Assembly (NCBI RefSeq): GCF_001955655.1
Contig: NZ_MSPW01000001.1
Location: 682,001 to 746,000 of the forward strand
DNA: 64,000 nucleotides
Direction of reading: 5' to 3'
From: Viridibacillus arenosi
GTDB taxonomy: Bacteria > Bacillota > Bacilli > Bacillales_A > Planococcaceae
This document shows, piece after piece, positions 48,466-58,103 of the stretch; position 1 is the first letter of the stretch, and the number at the start of each line of letters is the position of its first letter. Under the pieces are notes generated by a model. It searched no databases. It was not told the origin of the DNA and worked only from the letters and a program-made list of their open reading frames with translations. The position numbers and the translations under genes are program-made.

Positions 48466-49341
48466 TCACTGTAACCATTTTGCTTTGACTAGTTGATTAA
48501 ATAGAACGTGTTGGAGCCCGTCTACCACTTGCACAGTTAAATGCTGTACACCATATTTTCTACATATTGTCTCAAGCTCTAATTGATGTTCCTGTTGTTT
48601 CTCTTCATATGATCGAAGTACATTTTGTGACATTGATACATTTACACTCGATGAAGTCTCAACATCAACTAATCGTACATCCCCAGAGTAAGTTGGTAAT
48701 TTTTCGTCAGGTGACTGTACTTGGAGAAGTCGAACATCCTTTGCAAATCTCGGCGTTTTACTTAAAAAAGCGCTCCACTTTTCAAGTGGTTCAAGTACAT
48801 CTGAAATAATTATCAATATCGTTGCATCCTTAGGCAAAGTTTGTAAAGCATGTTCAGCAAAAGATTCGGTGAAAAACGGTTCCGATAAATCTGATACCGT
48901 CTTTTCATATGCCCTTTGATAAGTTGCCCCCTTGCGACGAAATGGTGGTGTCGGCTTGTCTACATATGAAAATGATAATCGATCATCCTTATTTAACACC
49001 ATAATGCCTAAAGCGGTCGTTAGCTGTCTTGCGAATAGCCATTTTGACTCCTCACCCATCGATTTCGTTGTATCAAGTACTATATGAACACGCATCTCTT
49101 GCTCATCTAAAAAGCGTTTAATAAAGAATTTCTCAGTTCTCGCAAAGACATTCCAATCCAATTGTCGAACATCGTCACCTGGATGATATTCTCTGAAATC
49201 AGAGAAATCTAGTGATGCTCCAAATCGTTGTGACCGATTCGCTCCTTTATGATGTCCACGTATTTTTGTAGCTGTATTTAAAGACAACCGGCGAATTTTA
49301 CTAGCCCATTCATTTGGCAGCAAAAAATTTGATTGCATCAT
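48466..49341 (-). CDS. DUF58 domain protein
   Basis: A 291-residue cytoplasmic protein with the DUF58 core SDFREYHPGDDVRQLDWNVF and ARTEKFFIKRFLDEQE, followed by a VWA-like fold (VHIVLDTTKSMG). DUF58 proteins occur almost always with MoxR ATPases; the biochemical role is not known. The ATG overlaps the moxR stop (ATGA). Confidence 0.9.
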   Translation of the reverse strand: MMQSNFLLPNEWASKIRRLSLNTATKIRGHHKGANRSQRFGASLDFSDFREYHPGDDVRQLDWNVFARTEKFFIKRFLDEQEMRVHIVLDTTKSMGEESKWLFARQLTTALGIMVLNKDDRLSFSYVDKPTPPFRRKGATYQRAYEKTVSDLSEPFFTESFAEHALQTLPKDATILIIISDVLEPLEKWSAFLSKTPRFAKDVRLLQVQSPDEKLPTYSGDVRLVDVETSSSVNVSMSQNVLRSYEEKQQEHQLELETICRKYGVQHLTVQVVDGLQHVLFNQLVKAKWLQ

Positions 49342-50333
49342 ACAACTTGCCCTTGCTTCATTTTTTCAAGTAAAGTATTTAGTACATCGTCAACTTGTAA
49401 GCCCGCAGCCTCTCCTTCGTAATTGAGCATTATTCGATGGCGGAGAGCTGGTTTTGCTACAGTTTTTATATCTGCAATAGACACATGATAGCGACCATTA
49501 ATTAGTGCACGTGCTTTTGCAAGTTTTACAATACTTTGCAATCCACGAGGACCACTACCATACTCGATAAACTGTTTCACTTCATCAATCGTATCAGGAC
49601 TATCTGGATGCGTAGCGACAACTAAATCTACCGCATAAGAAAGCATATCATCAGCTATGATTACCCCTTTCACCATTTCTTGTATTTCAACAATTTCTGT
49701 ATCGTTCATTATTTTTTGTAGTTTAATTGAAATGGAACCTGTCGTTCTTTTCATGATTTCCATCAGTTCTATTTTTGATGGAGTAGGGACTAGTATTTTA
49801 CAAAGGAAACGGTCCATTTGCGCTTCTGGTAAAGGATAAGTTCCTTCCATTTCGATTGGATTTTGTGTAGCTAATACAAAGAATGGTTTTGCCATTTTCT
49901 TTGTATCACCAAGAACAGTTACTGTTTTTTCACCCATTGCCTCTAGTAGTGCACTTTGAGTTTTTGGCGTTGCACGATTAATTTCATCGGCTAAAACCAT
50001 TTGACTGAATATAGGCCCTTTTTGGAAAGAAAAGCGCTGATTTCCATCTACTGAACGTTCAATAACACTCGTACCTGTTATATCTGTTGGCATTAAGTCT
50101 GGCGTAAATTGAATACGTGAAAACGATAAGTCAAGAACTTCAGAAATGGTTCGAATCAACATCGTTTTCCCTAACCCTGGAAGTCCTTCTAGTAAAGCAT
50201 GGCCATCAGCAAGAACAGCAAACATCGTATAATCGATTGCCTCTACCTGCCCAACGATAAAGCGACCAATTTCCTCTCGAACAACTTGTAATTTTTCACT
50301 CATCGCTACATATTGCTCCGGTGTGTATGACAT
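49338..50333 (-). CDS. MoxR-family AAA+ ATPase
   Basis: A 331-residue AAA+ ATPase: Walker A GLPGLGKTM, Walker B LADEINRATPKTQSALLEA, sensor 1 LATQNPIEMEGTYPLPEAQ, Arg finger region MDRF. MoxR proteins act as chaperones that remodel or load metals into partner complexes containing VWA proteins. The downstream DUF58 and VWA genes are the expected partners. CATGGATATCCTCC indicates a good ribosome site on this strand. Confidence 0.93.
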   Translation of the reverse strand: MSYTPEQYVAMSEKLQVVREEIGRFIVGQVEAIDYTMFAVLADGHALLEGLPGLGKTMLIRTISEVLDLSFSRIQFTPDLMPTDITGTSVIERSVDGNQRFSFQKGPIFSQMVLADEINRATPKTQSALLEAMGEKTVTVLGDTKKMAKPFFVLATQNPIEMEGTYPLPEAQMDRFLCKILVPTPSKIELMEIMKRTTGSISIKLQKIMNDTEIVEIQEMVKGVIIADDMLSYAVDLVVATHPDSPDTIDEVKQFIEYGSGPRGLQSIVKLAKARALINGRYHVSIADIKTVAKPALRHRIMLNYEGEAAGLQVDDVLNTLLEKMKQGQVV

Positions 50334-50345
50334 GGATATCCTCCT

Positions 50346-51842
50346 CTATTTGTTTTCAATCGTAGAAAAATAATTTTGAACAATATTCTGTAATTCTTTT
50401 GGTAATTGCAGGCGATCTGTTGTTTGGAAATACGAATCTTTATAACTTCCAACGACTTCTTCATAAGGTCGTATTGATCCTTTGTGAACTGGGCCCTTTT
50501 CTGTTTCATGAATTTCTGCAGCACTACCCTCACCCATTTTACCGGAGTCTACTGATGTTTCCCATTTACTGCCAATACGATCTGGAATTGCTAGCAAATT
50601 ACGATTGCCTTGACCAATTCCTGCCCCCTGACCAGTGCTTGAACCTGAACCATCGCCTTGACCTTGACCTTGGCCTTGACCTTGACCTTGGCCTTGACCT
50701 TGGCCTTGGCCTTGACCTTGGCCTTGACCTTGACCTTGGCCTTGACCTTGGCCTTGGCCTTGGCCTTGGCCTTGGCCTTGGCCTTGGCCTTGACCTTGAC
50801 CTTGACTTTGATTTTTTCCATTCTGATTAGGACTACTTTGCGTATTTGATTGAGATGTACTACTATTTTGTGAGCTACTTCCATTTTGATTAGAACTCTG
50901 ACTAGCATTGCTATTTGAAGTAGCCGATTGATTTTGATTTTGAACATTAGTTTGCTGATTTTGCAACGCCGATTGAAGGGATTGAGATAGTGGCTTTCCC
51001 TGTTGACTCATCGCAGTTTGTGCATCCTTCGCCTTATTCATCAATAAGTCATTCGCTTTTTGCAAATCGGCTAATTCTTTCATTTCCGCCTCTGATAATC
51101 CATTTCCTTTGCCCTTTTCATTGCTTTTGGCTATTTCCTTTTTCTCTATTAATTGCTGCTCTTTTAATTGTAATTCCTTTTGCTTTTTCACGAGCTCACG
51201 CAACGCTTCTTCAGATGTTTTCGTTTCTTTTAGCTTTTCCTGTAGCTTCGCTAATTCTTTTTTTACTTCTTCTGATTTTGCCTTTTTCTCAAGCTTTTTC
51301 ACTTCTTTTTTCATGTCTGAAATGATCTTATTTTCTTGCTCTGCATCTTTTGCAGCTAATTGCGTTGTTGCTGGAAATAAAGTAAGAGCGAAAATCGCAA
51401 CGGCTATTAAAAAACTACCTAATATGAAGGGTACGTTCAGAATTTTCTTCTCTCTTGCTTTAAATTTGAGTAACGCTGTTTCAGCATGTTCATCTGTCTG
51501 TTTCAATAAATGTTGAAACAATGGCGTCGATGTATCGTCTACCGAAAAAACTGCTCGTAATTGATTATGAGGAAAATAGCCATCAAGTGCATATATTGAA
51601 TGCTCTTTTGATGGCTTCGTCCACAAAATATAAAGTACCCAAGAAACAAAAATTACGGTAGCTACTATGAATGCAATTTGTGAATAGTAAGGAAAAACAA
51701 AGAATCGAGAAACGATCATTAATATAAAACTAACACTCAATGCGACTAGTAGTCCCAACTGAATTTTAGTAAATAAATGCTCAAGAAAAAGGCTCGTTTT
51801 TGCCTTTTTCAATGCGTGTGCTAAACGACTTTGACCGTTCAT
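50346..51842 (-). CDS. Membrane coiled-coil protein with a long Gly-Gln tandem repeat
   Basis: A 498-residue protein with three membrane segments (about 24-45, 52-72 and 137-160), then a long charged coiled coil (about 170-290), a Ser/Asn/Gln-rich linker, and about 25 consecutive Gly-Gln dipeptides (about 343-393), followed by DGSGSSTGQGAGIGQGN and a folded-looking C-terminus. The architecture recalls DUF4175-like proteins of MoxR operons, but I cannot confirm. GGAGGG precedes the ATG. It lies between the ABC permease and MoxR genes, 12 nt from each. Confidence 0.82.
   Translation of the reverse strand: MNGQSRLAHALKKAKTSLFLEHLFTKIQLGLLVALSVSFILMIVSRFFVFPYYSQIAFIVATVIFVSWVLYILWTKPSKEHSIYALDGYFPHNQLRAVFSVDDTSTPLFQHLLKQTDEHAETALLKFKAREKKILNVPFILGSFLIAVAIFALTLFPATTQLAAKDAEQENKIISDMKKEVKKLEKKAKSEEVKKELAKLQEKLKETKTSEEALRELVKKQKELQLKEQQLIEKKEIAKSNEKGKGNGLSEAEMKELADLQKANDLLMNKAKDAQTAMSQQGKPLSQSLQSALQNQQTNVQNQNQSATSNSNASQSSNQNGSSSQNSSTSQSNTQSSPNQNGKNQSQGQGQGQGQGQGQGQGQGQGQGQGQGQGQGQGQGQGQGQGQGQGQGQGQGDGSGSSTGQGAGIGQGNRNLLAIPDRIGSKWETSVDSGKMGEGSAAEIHETEKGPVHKGSIRPYEEVVGSYKDSYFQTTDRLQLPKELQNIVQNYFSTIENK
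50656..50805. repeat. Hexamer minisatellite encoding Gly-Gln
   Basis: Twenty-five uninterrupted copies of the hexamer CCTTGR (R is A or G) with one further variant copy (CTTTGA) at 50806-50811. On the coding strand this is CAAGGY. The six-base period keeps the frame whatever the copy number. All six frames are open across it, which produces false ORFs on both strands. Confidence 0.95.
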
Positions 51843-51854
51843 CGATTACCCTCC

Positions 51855-52703
51855 TCATTTCGCTTTTTTCATGTTAACACGTAGTCTCTTGATTGCTATA
51901 AACAGACAGACAAAGGTTACAATTGAATAGAAAATTAAATAACCTGCCCAAATTGGAAAATGAATCTTCGTCACTTCATAGAAACTCTCCAACATTTCAG
52001 GGCTAATGAGTGTCATCATTAAAGCAATTGGATTAATCGTACCCCAAAAATAAGCAAAAATTGATGGGTTACTTGTCACACCCGTTGTGCTTGAAACATT
52101 CATCTGCACTGAGATTAAAAAGAAAAACGCCGTAACACCTGTTAAAAATAGCATCGATCCATACGTTACTATCATAGAGAGAATAGTTTTCCTAAGTATT
52201 GTCGAGAACATGACTCCAATACTTCCTATAGCAAGCATTGTCAAAATCAAAAATGCGAAGATAACAAGTAATTGTGTAGGTGAAACGCCACCAAATAAAA
52301 ACACTAAACTATAAATTGGTAACCCTGCAATTAATAACAGTATTAAAAAAACGATGGATGAGCTCATTTTCCCAAAAATGATTTGGAAAGAAGATTGCGC
52401 TGTCGTTAGGAGAATATTTAACGTTTGTTTTTCACGTTCAGAACTAATTGAACCGGCTGTCATACCCGGCGTAATGAACAATGTTAAAGCTAGTTGGACA
52501 AAGGTCAACAAACTAAATAAAAGTACGCTTTCTTGCGAATTAATAAAACCACTTAAATTAAACTCCATTGATACAAAAATGAAACCAAAGACAAATATGC
52601 TAAGTGCTAGTAAATAAAACATGATGCCTGAAAAGCTTTTAAAGGCGCGGAATCTTAGCTTAAGTTCTTTTATAAGCACTGGATTAGTGAACAACGATCT
52701 CAT
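51855..52703 (-). CDS. ABC-2 type permease
   Basis: A 282-residue membrane protein with six hydrophobic segments and the ABC-2 motif TAGSISSEREKQTLNILLTT after segment 2. The start overlaps the ATPase gene stop, so both form one transporter. Resembles GldF-like permeases that pair with a GldA-like ATPase and a GldG-like protein. The cargo is unknown. Confidence 0.9.
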   Translation of the reverse strand: MRSLFTNPVLIKELKLRFRAFKSFSGIMFYLLALSIFVFGFIFVSMEFNLSGFINSQESVLLFSLLTFVQLALTLFITPGMTAGSISSEREKQTLNILLTTAQSSFQIIFGKMSSSIVFLILLLIAGLPIYSLVFLFGGVSPTQLLVIFAFLILTMLAIGSIGVMFSTILRKTILSMIVTYGSMLFLTGVTAFFFLISVQMNVSSTTGVTSNPSIFAYFWGTINPIALMMTLISPEMLESFYEVTKIHFPIWAGYLIFYSIVTFVCLFIAIKRLRVNMKKAK

Positions 52704-53629
52704 TCTTCATCCACTCCCTTCGTAATAGCCATAAAGACATCTTCTAAATCTTTTTCTTCTTCCGCAAATGATAATATAGGAATATTTGCAAGTACTGCTT
52801 TTTTCAACAGTTCCATTTGCTCTTCATCTGAACCTCGATAACGGAAACTTAATTGCTGTTCACCTGTTTCAATTCCTGTTACAAAAGGATCTTCCTCAAA
52901 GAAACTTATAGCTTTTTCAAAACCATTTTTCAGCTTTACAGTCAATACTTTTTCACCTTGTAATCGTGTTTGAATAGCTGCGACTGATCCATGAGCTATT
53001 AATTTCCCATTATCAATAACACCAATTTCATCACACATCTCCGCAAGCTCAGGGAGGATATGCGAAGAAATTAAAATCGTCTTACCCATTGATTTTAGCT
53101 GTTTCAAAATATCCCGCATTTCTATTCGAGCACGGGGGTCTAGACCCGATGCCGGTTCATCCAAAATAAGAACTTTAGGATCATGAATAAGTGTTCTAGC
53201 TAAACAAAGACGCTGCTTCATACCGCGTGATAGTACATCTACATATTCATAACGTTTATGTGTTAAATTGACTAGTTCTAATAGTTGTGGAATTAACTTC
53301 TCACGCTCCGCTGCTGGAATACCATAACTTGAACCAAAGAAATCTAAATATTCATCTGCCTTCAATTGGTCATAGACACCAAAGAAATCCGGCATATATC
53401 CAATTAGTTTACGAATCTCCTCAGATTGTTTCGTTACACTTTTACCATTAATCCATGCATCACCAGCTGTTGGTTGCAGCAATGTTGACAAAATAGAGAA
53501 TGTCGTTGACTTACCCGCCCCATTTGCTCCAACAAAACCAAATACTGTACCTTCACCAATTGAGAGATCCAGTCCTTGTAAAGCATAAAAAGAACCGTAT
53601 TTTTTTGTTAACCCTTTAATTTCTATCAT
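52700..53629 (-). CDS. ABC transporter ATPase
   Basis: A 309-residue ATPase: Walker A GANGAGKST, signature LSRGMKQRLCLARTL, Walker B VLILDEPASGLDP and switch ISSHILPEL. The C-terminal extension is typical of exporters of the CcmA/GldA group. Its ATG overlaps the upstream gene's stop and its stop overlaps the permease start. Confidence 0.94.
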   Translation of the reverse strand: MIEIKGLTKKYGSFYALQGLDLSIGEGTVFGFVGANGAGKSTTFSILSTLLQPTAGDAWINGKSVTKQSEEIRKLIGYMPDFFGVYDQLKADEYLDFFGSSYGIPAAEREKLIPQLLELVNLTHKRYEYVDVLSRGMKQRLCLARTLIHDPKVLILDEPASGLDPRARIEMRDILKQLKSMGKTILISSHILPELAEMCDEIGVIDNGKLIAHGSVAAIQTRLQGEKVLTVKLKNGFEKAISFFEEDPFVTGIETGEQQLSFRYRGSDEEQMELLKKAVLANIPILSFAEEEKDLEDVFMAITKGVDEE

Positions 53630-56010
53630 TCTTGGACCTCTCCTTTCAATTGCAATTCTGGTAACACAGTCCTCGGATCATTATATTTCCCTACATTCTT
53701 TATTAATTTATAAACAACTTGACCATCTTTTGAAATATATTGCGATACGTCTTTATCTACTATAGATCTTGCATCGGATACTTCTTCAAACTTATCTTTT
53801 TTCACATTATATAAATTGATTGTTAAAGTTTGCATATCGGTATTGGCTAGTTGTAATTCTGTCCATTTCACTTTCTTATCTAAAATGGAATCAGGTATTG
53901 TCCAATTCACATCATATTCGCCATCATCAAGATACCAAGAATTATTATCCTCAAAGGTTTGTTCAACGTACCCGCCCATCGTTGAATTAATCTCCTTAGT
54001 CATTGCGTTTGCAGGTAATACGAATTCACCAGATAAATTTGTTTTGGGATTAAAATTTTGGACAATTAAATTCAATGAAGATCTCTCAGCTTTTTGCGTT
54101 TTTAATTCAATTGGTAACAGCGCTTCATCTACCCATGCCACAATGGCTGGTTGATCATTATCAACTAACATTTGATAAGCTAAGTTTTGAGCACTCTGCT
54201 GTCGATTTTTTATAAGCTCTTTTTTATTTTTTGCTGGTTCTACTCCTACCATGCCCATTTGCATAGGCGGTAATAATATAGACCCATTAATTGTTTGAGT
54301 TACTTTTAATGTCTCATCTGGTTCAATATCACCTAGTTCCAACCACTTTACACCTGACCAAATTGAAACATCCTTAATTTTAAATGGGAAGTTATTTTTA
54401 ACTGTACCTTTCACAGCCCCATTTTCTACGTCTAACTGGATATCTAAACGACCAATATCTTTAATTTGCGTATGACCAACCAAGCTATTTACAGCCCAAT
54501 ACCGGCTATTTCGAATCGTCAAGGATTGATGGTCGGCATATTGTTCCAACACCGCCTTTTGATGTACATCATTTAAGCTTTTGAAACCTGAATATGTAGT
54601 AGACATAGTCATTGATGTATCTTTTGGTGCCGTAAATTCAAAATCACCACTGCGATTTGATAACAATGCTGATGCATAGATACCTGATAAGCTATTATCC
54701 CCATTAACTTTAAATACAGCAGTTTGCTGAATTTGCGGATTTAATAGACGATCTTTTGCCCCGTACCAAAAGATGAACAATGAAGTGACAATTGCTAATA
54801 CGGGAATAATCCACCATGCATGTTCTCGTTTATCTTTATTTTTTAGTAAGAAATAGAGTACTGGTCCTAAAATGAATATATATATAACAACAATCACTAG
54901 TAATAAAATAGCAGAGACTTGGAATGATGGAAAAATCTCATTTTGACTGACTAATTCCCAATTCATTTGACTTATTGTTGATTGTAGCGACTGGTTATTA
55001 ACTTTCAAAGGAACTATTTTTTCAAGAAGTTTTGTGTAATCATCTTCTTTTGCCAAAGGAGCATTTCCTAGAGAAAAGGCCGTTTGAATAACCTCCCCCT
55101 TACCAACAGCAAGTGTAGCAACAAGCGGAGATTGATTTGCTTCTAATACCATTTCTGCATTTTCATTTAATTTGGCTTCGTAAGCTGTTACGTTTTCTTT
55201 AAAATTACCGCCTTTTGTTAACTTTCTGAGTGTCTCTTTAGATACTGTTCGCTCTTCGCCTAAAGTCAACGGCAAATATTCTTTCAATAAACCAACTTCG
55301 GCATCTACGTTAATAGAAGCTCCGATAATTGCTTTACCACCATTTTTCACCCATTCAATAATGGCTTGTTGTTGTTCTTCTGATAAGTCAGCTAATTTAT
55401 ATTCGTCAATGACAAGTACATCCCCCGCTGACCAAGACGCTGCTTTTGATGGTATTGTGAAGTTAGTTAACTGTGCAACATCTATTACTTCCATTCTAGT
55501 TGCATTATTTTTGCCGAGTTTAGTGAAGCCTAATAACCGATCCGCATTACTTGTTAATGTGAAAACAATTGGAATATCGGCTTCAAGTAGTTGTGGATTG
55601 ATATTTGCTTTACCAGTGTACTCAATAGATTTCCCCTTTTTCCAACCACCTTCATAAAAATGAATCATTTGTTGATTTGATCCATTCCCAATGTAAGCAT
55701 CAGAAAACTGTTCGAATGCTACTTCTATCGACTTCGTTTCATTTTCTCCAATTTCTACAGGGATAGCGATACCACTACCAGTATTATAGTCCTGCATTGA
55801 GTCAATAACGATATCGCCAGAAAATGCTGTTCCTGTATTCTTGACTGTTATTGTAAGAGGTAATCCTCTGTTATATTTTCCTTTATTTGCAAATCCAACT
55901 GATGTCTTCACATCAAGCTTTGGTGCCGCAAATGCTTCCATTTGAATACCTGGTAAAAAACTAAATATTAATAAAAAACATGAGACCAATAGTAATAACC
56001 TACTTCGCAA
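53626..56010 (-). CDS. Large exported membrane protein, GldG-like, first gene of the operon
   Basis: A 794-residue protein with a signal peptide (cleavage likely after EAFA), an Ig/CARDB-like N-terminal part (RGLPLTITVKNTGTAFSG), a GATase/IFT52-like fold (DVLVIDEYKLADLSEEQ, EWVKNGGKAIIGAS), two central helices (about 365-390 and 400-418) and a large outer C-terminal part. The start is TTG, eight bases after GGGGGG. It resembles the auxiliary component of gliding-type ABC systems in layout only. Seven genes follow with overlaps or 12-nt gaps. Confidence 0.8.
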   Translation of the reverse strand: MRSRLLLLVSCFLLIFSFLPGIQMEAFAAPKLDVKTSVGFANKGKYNRGLPLTITVKNTGTAFSGDIVIDSMQDYNTGSGIAIPVEIGENETKSIEVAFEQFSDAYIGNGSNQQMIHFYEGGWKKGKSIEYTGKANINPQLLEADIPIVFTLTSNADRLLGFTKLGKNNATRMEVIDVAQLTNFTIPSKAASWSAGDVLVIDEYKLADLSEEQQQAIIEWVKNGGKAIIGASINVDAEVGLLKEYLPLTLGEERTVSKETLRKLTKGGNFKENVTAYEAKLNENAEMVLEANQSPLVATLAVGKGEVIQTAFSLGNAPLAKEDDYTKLLEKIVPLKVNNQSLQSTISQMNWELVSQNEIFPSFQVSAILLLVIVVIYIFILGPVLYFLLKNKDKREHAWWIIPVLAIVTSLFIFWYGAKDRLLNPQIQQTAVFKVNGDNSLSGIYASALLSNRSGDFEFTAPKDTSMTMSTTYSGFKSLNDVHQKAVLEQYADHQSLTIRNSRYWAVNSLVGHTQIKDIGRLDIQLDVENGAVKGTVKNNFPFKIKDVSIWSGVKWLELGDIEPDETLKVTQTINGSILLPPMQMGMVGVEPAKNKKELIKNRQQSAQNLAYQMLVDNDQPAIVAWVDEALLPIELKTQKAERSSLNLIVQNFNPKTNLSGEFVLPANAMTKEINSTMGGYVEQTFEDNNSWYLDDGEYDVNWTIPDSILDKKVKWTELQLANTDMQTLTINLYNVKKDKFEEVSDARSIVDKDVSQYISKDGQVVYKLIKNVGKYNDPRTVLPELQLKGEVQE

Positions 56011-56144
56011 TGGAAATTCCCCCCTCTTTCTTCTTTTAAATTAATACGTTTTTTTAGTAATTTGGTTGCATAGATAACAAAAATATATATTTTTACAAAA
56101 CAAGGAAAATATTTCTTATTATTTAAAATGATCTTTTAATACGC

Positions 56145-56181
56145 AAAAAACCTATAGTGCAAAATTACACTATAGGTTTTT
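56145..56181 (-). terminator. Terminator of dapH-ykuR
   Basis: On the minus strand AAAAACCTATAGTG pairs perfectly with CACTATAGGTTTTT around eight bases and ends in T residues. Confidence 0.9.
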
Positions 56182-56182
56182 A

Positions 56183-57313
56183 TTATTTATAAACAGTAAA
56201 TGAACGTAAAAATTGTTCTACAAATTGTATATTAACATTAACTAATTCTTCATCTGGTTGTATAGCAGAATGATGAAGACCATATGGCGTATTTGCTCCT
56301 GTCCAGAACATAGCACCTGGTAAGTCTTTTAAAAAGAATCCAAAATCTTCGCCAGTCATTGCTGGTGGGCATTCATAAGCTACAACCCCAGGAAACTGCT
56401 CGGCAAAGCGTAGTAAATCATACGCACAGTGCTCATCATTTTCCACTTGATAATAAGATGAACCATAATCAATACTTACTTTACATTCATATGCTATTTC
56501 AGTCGCTCTACAAAGTGCTTCTATACGCTTTTTAATCAACTTCATCGATTCTGCCGACATCGTTCGAATTGTACCCTCTAGCCGTGCATCTTCAGCAATT
56601 ATATTCTGAACAGTACCCGAAGTCATCTTACCTATCGTTACTACAGCGCTATCTAAAGGATTTATATTCCGACTGACGATTGTTTGAAGTTGAATCATTA
56701 GATTAGCAGCTGCTACTGTCATATCTCTCGTATTATGAGGATATGCCGCATGTCCACCTACTCCCTTTAAATCGATAAAAAGCTCAGAGGTATTTGCAAA
56801 TAGCATACCTGGTCTAGTTGCGATAGTCCCCACAGGATATTCAGGAGCGATATGTAAGGCGAAAATAGTATCAGGTACTAAATCAAGTCTTTCTCTTTGT
56901 AGCCATTCAAGCATAGGCTTTGCACCACCTGGACCTTCTTCAGCTGGTTGGAAGTATATAATTACAGTGTTTTCTGGTTGATTTTCTGAAAAGGCCTGTA
57001 CTAACCCTAATGCGATAGTCATATGGAAGTCATGGCCACAAGCATGCATAAAACCTTGATGCTCTGAAGAATAAGCCAATCCTGTATTTTCTGAAACCGG
57101 TAGACCGTCAATATCCGTTCGCCAACCAATTTTCAACTGTGGATTTGAGCCATTAATCGTCACAATAATACCCGTTCGCCAAACGTCAATTTGAATATAT
57201 GGTTTCCACAATTTTTCAATGATCGTGAGTAAATACTTTTGAGTTTTTTCTTCCTTAAAACCAACTTCCGGAATTTTATGTAGCTCTCGTCTAATTTCCA
57301 GTAAACTTTTCAT
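56183..57313 (-). CDS. ykuR: N-acetyldiaminopimelate deacetylase
   Basis: M20-family amidohydrolase of 376 residues that removes the acetyl group from N-acetyl-LL-diaminopimelate in the acetylase branch of lysine/cell-wall synthesis. Metal ligands are in HACGHDFHMT, PAEEGPGGAKPM and ALHIAPEYPVG; GEDFGFFL is near the end. I start at 57313 (MKSLLEIRRELHK), after AGGTG; the frame continues upstream into dapH. It follows dapH after 13 nt. Confidence 0.93.
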   Translation of the reverse strand: MKSLLEIRRELHKIPEVGFKEEKTQKYLLTIIEKLWKPYIQIDVWRTGIIVTINGSNPQLKIGWRTDIDGLPVSENTGLAYSSEHQGFMHACGHDFHMTIALGLVQAFSENQPENTVIIYFQPAEEGPGGAKPMLEWLQRERLDLVPDTIFALHIAPEYPVGTIATRPGMLFANTSELFIDLKGVGGHAAYPHNTRDMTVAAANLMIQLQTIVSRNINPLDSAVVTIGKMTSGTVQNIIAEDARLEGTIRTMSAESMKLIKKRIEALCRATEIAYECKVSIDYGSSYYQVENDEHCAYDLLRFAEQFPGVVAYECPPAMTGEDFGFFLKDLPGAMFWTGANTPYGLHHSAIQPDEELVNVNIQFVEQFLRSFTVYK

Positions 57314-57326
57314 CTTATACACCTGC

Positions 57327-58040
57327 TTATAATTTACGAAGATCTTGCATAATTTCAGTTTTTGATTTTGTTTTCTCATCAATTTCTTTAATGACTTTTG
57401 CTGGCATCCCTGCAACTACTGTATACGGTGGCACATCTTTAGTAACGACTGCTCCTGCTGCAACTACAGCACCTTCTCCTACCCTACAGCCTTCTAAAAC
57501 AACTGCATTAGCACCAATCATTACTCTATCTTCAATAATAACTGGAGATGCGGAAGGTGGCTCGATTACACCCGCTAACACAGCTCCTGCTCCAATGTGA
57601 CAATCTTTTCCTACCATTGCACGCCCGCCTAATACAACATTCATATCAATCATTGTACGATCGCCAATTTCAGCTCCAATATTAATGACACTCCCCATCA
57701 TAATGACACAATTATCTCCTATAGTAACTAGATCACGGATAATAGCGCCAGGCTCAATACGAGAGTTGATACCTTTTAAGTCAAGAGTTGGTACCGCAGA
57801 ATTTCTTCGATCATGTTCAACAACAAAATCGGCAATTTGTGCTTCGTTAGCTACTAAAGCTTTTTCAATTTCTGCCCATTCGCCAAATACAACAGCTGAA
57901 TTACCTTCACCAAAAACTTTACTTCCCTCACCAAATGAAAGCTCTGCTACTTTTTCACCTTTTACATAAACTTTCACTGGTGTTGCTTTTTTTGCATTAG
58001 CTAAATAAGCAATAATTTCTTGCGCGTCTAATTTCTGCAT
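57327..58040 (-). CDS. dapH: Tetrahydrodipicolinate N-acetyltransferase
   Basis: Hexapeptide-repeat acetyltransferase of 237 residues that acetylates tetrahydrodipicolinate, one step before the aminotransferase in the acetylase DAP pathway. Left-handed helix repeats are visible ([40 protein letters not shown]). B. subtilis ykuQ-ykuR is the same pair. GGAGGA precedes the ATG. Confidence 0.95.
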   Translation of the reverse strand: MQKLDAQEIIAYLANAKKATPVKVYVKGEKVAELSFGEGSKVFGEGNSAVVFGEWAEIEKALVANEAQIADFVVEHDRRNSAVPTLDLKGINSRIEPGAIIRDLVTIGDNCVIMMGSVINIGAEIGDRTMIDMNVVLGGRAMVGKDCHIGAGAVLAGVIEPPSASPVIIEDRVMIGANAVVLEGCRVGEGAVVAAGAVVTKDVPPYTVVAGMPAKVIKEIDEKTKSKTEIMQDLRKL

Positions 58041-58103
58041 TGGTTACGTCCTCCTACTATTCTGAAAATATGGACTAATTGTACACGAAAAATAATAGTG
58101 TTG

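Noticed and set aside
50656-50811. Short tandem repeats resembling a CRISPR array
   Set aside because: Units are contiguous hexamers without spacers, lie inside a coding frame, and there are no cas genes.
50399-50947. Long open frames on both strands rich in Leu-Asp-Leu-Gly or Lys-Ala/Lys-Val across the hexamer repeat
   Set aside because: They exist only because the hexamer has no stop in any frame. The minus-strand Gly-Gln frame belongs to a full-length membrane protein with a ribosome site and operon context.
44102-56010. Anti-phage defence system
   Set aside because: AAA+ and VWA proteins do occur in defence islands, but here they are joined to DUF58, an ABC exporter and exported proteins, with no nuclease, protease effector or mobile element nearby.
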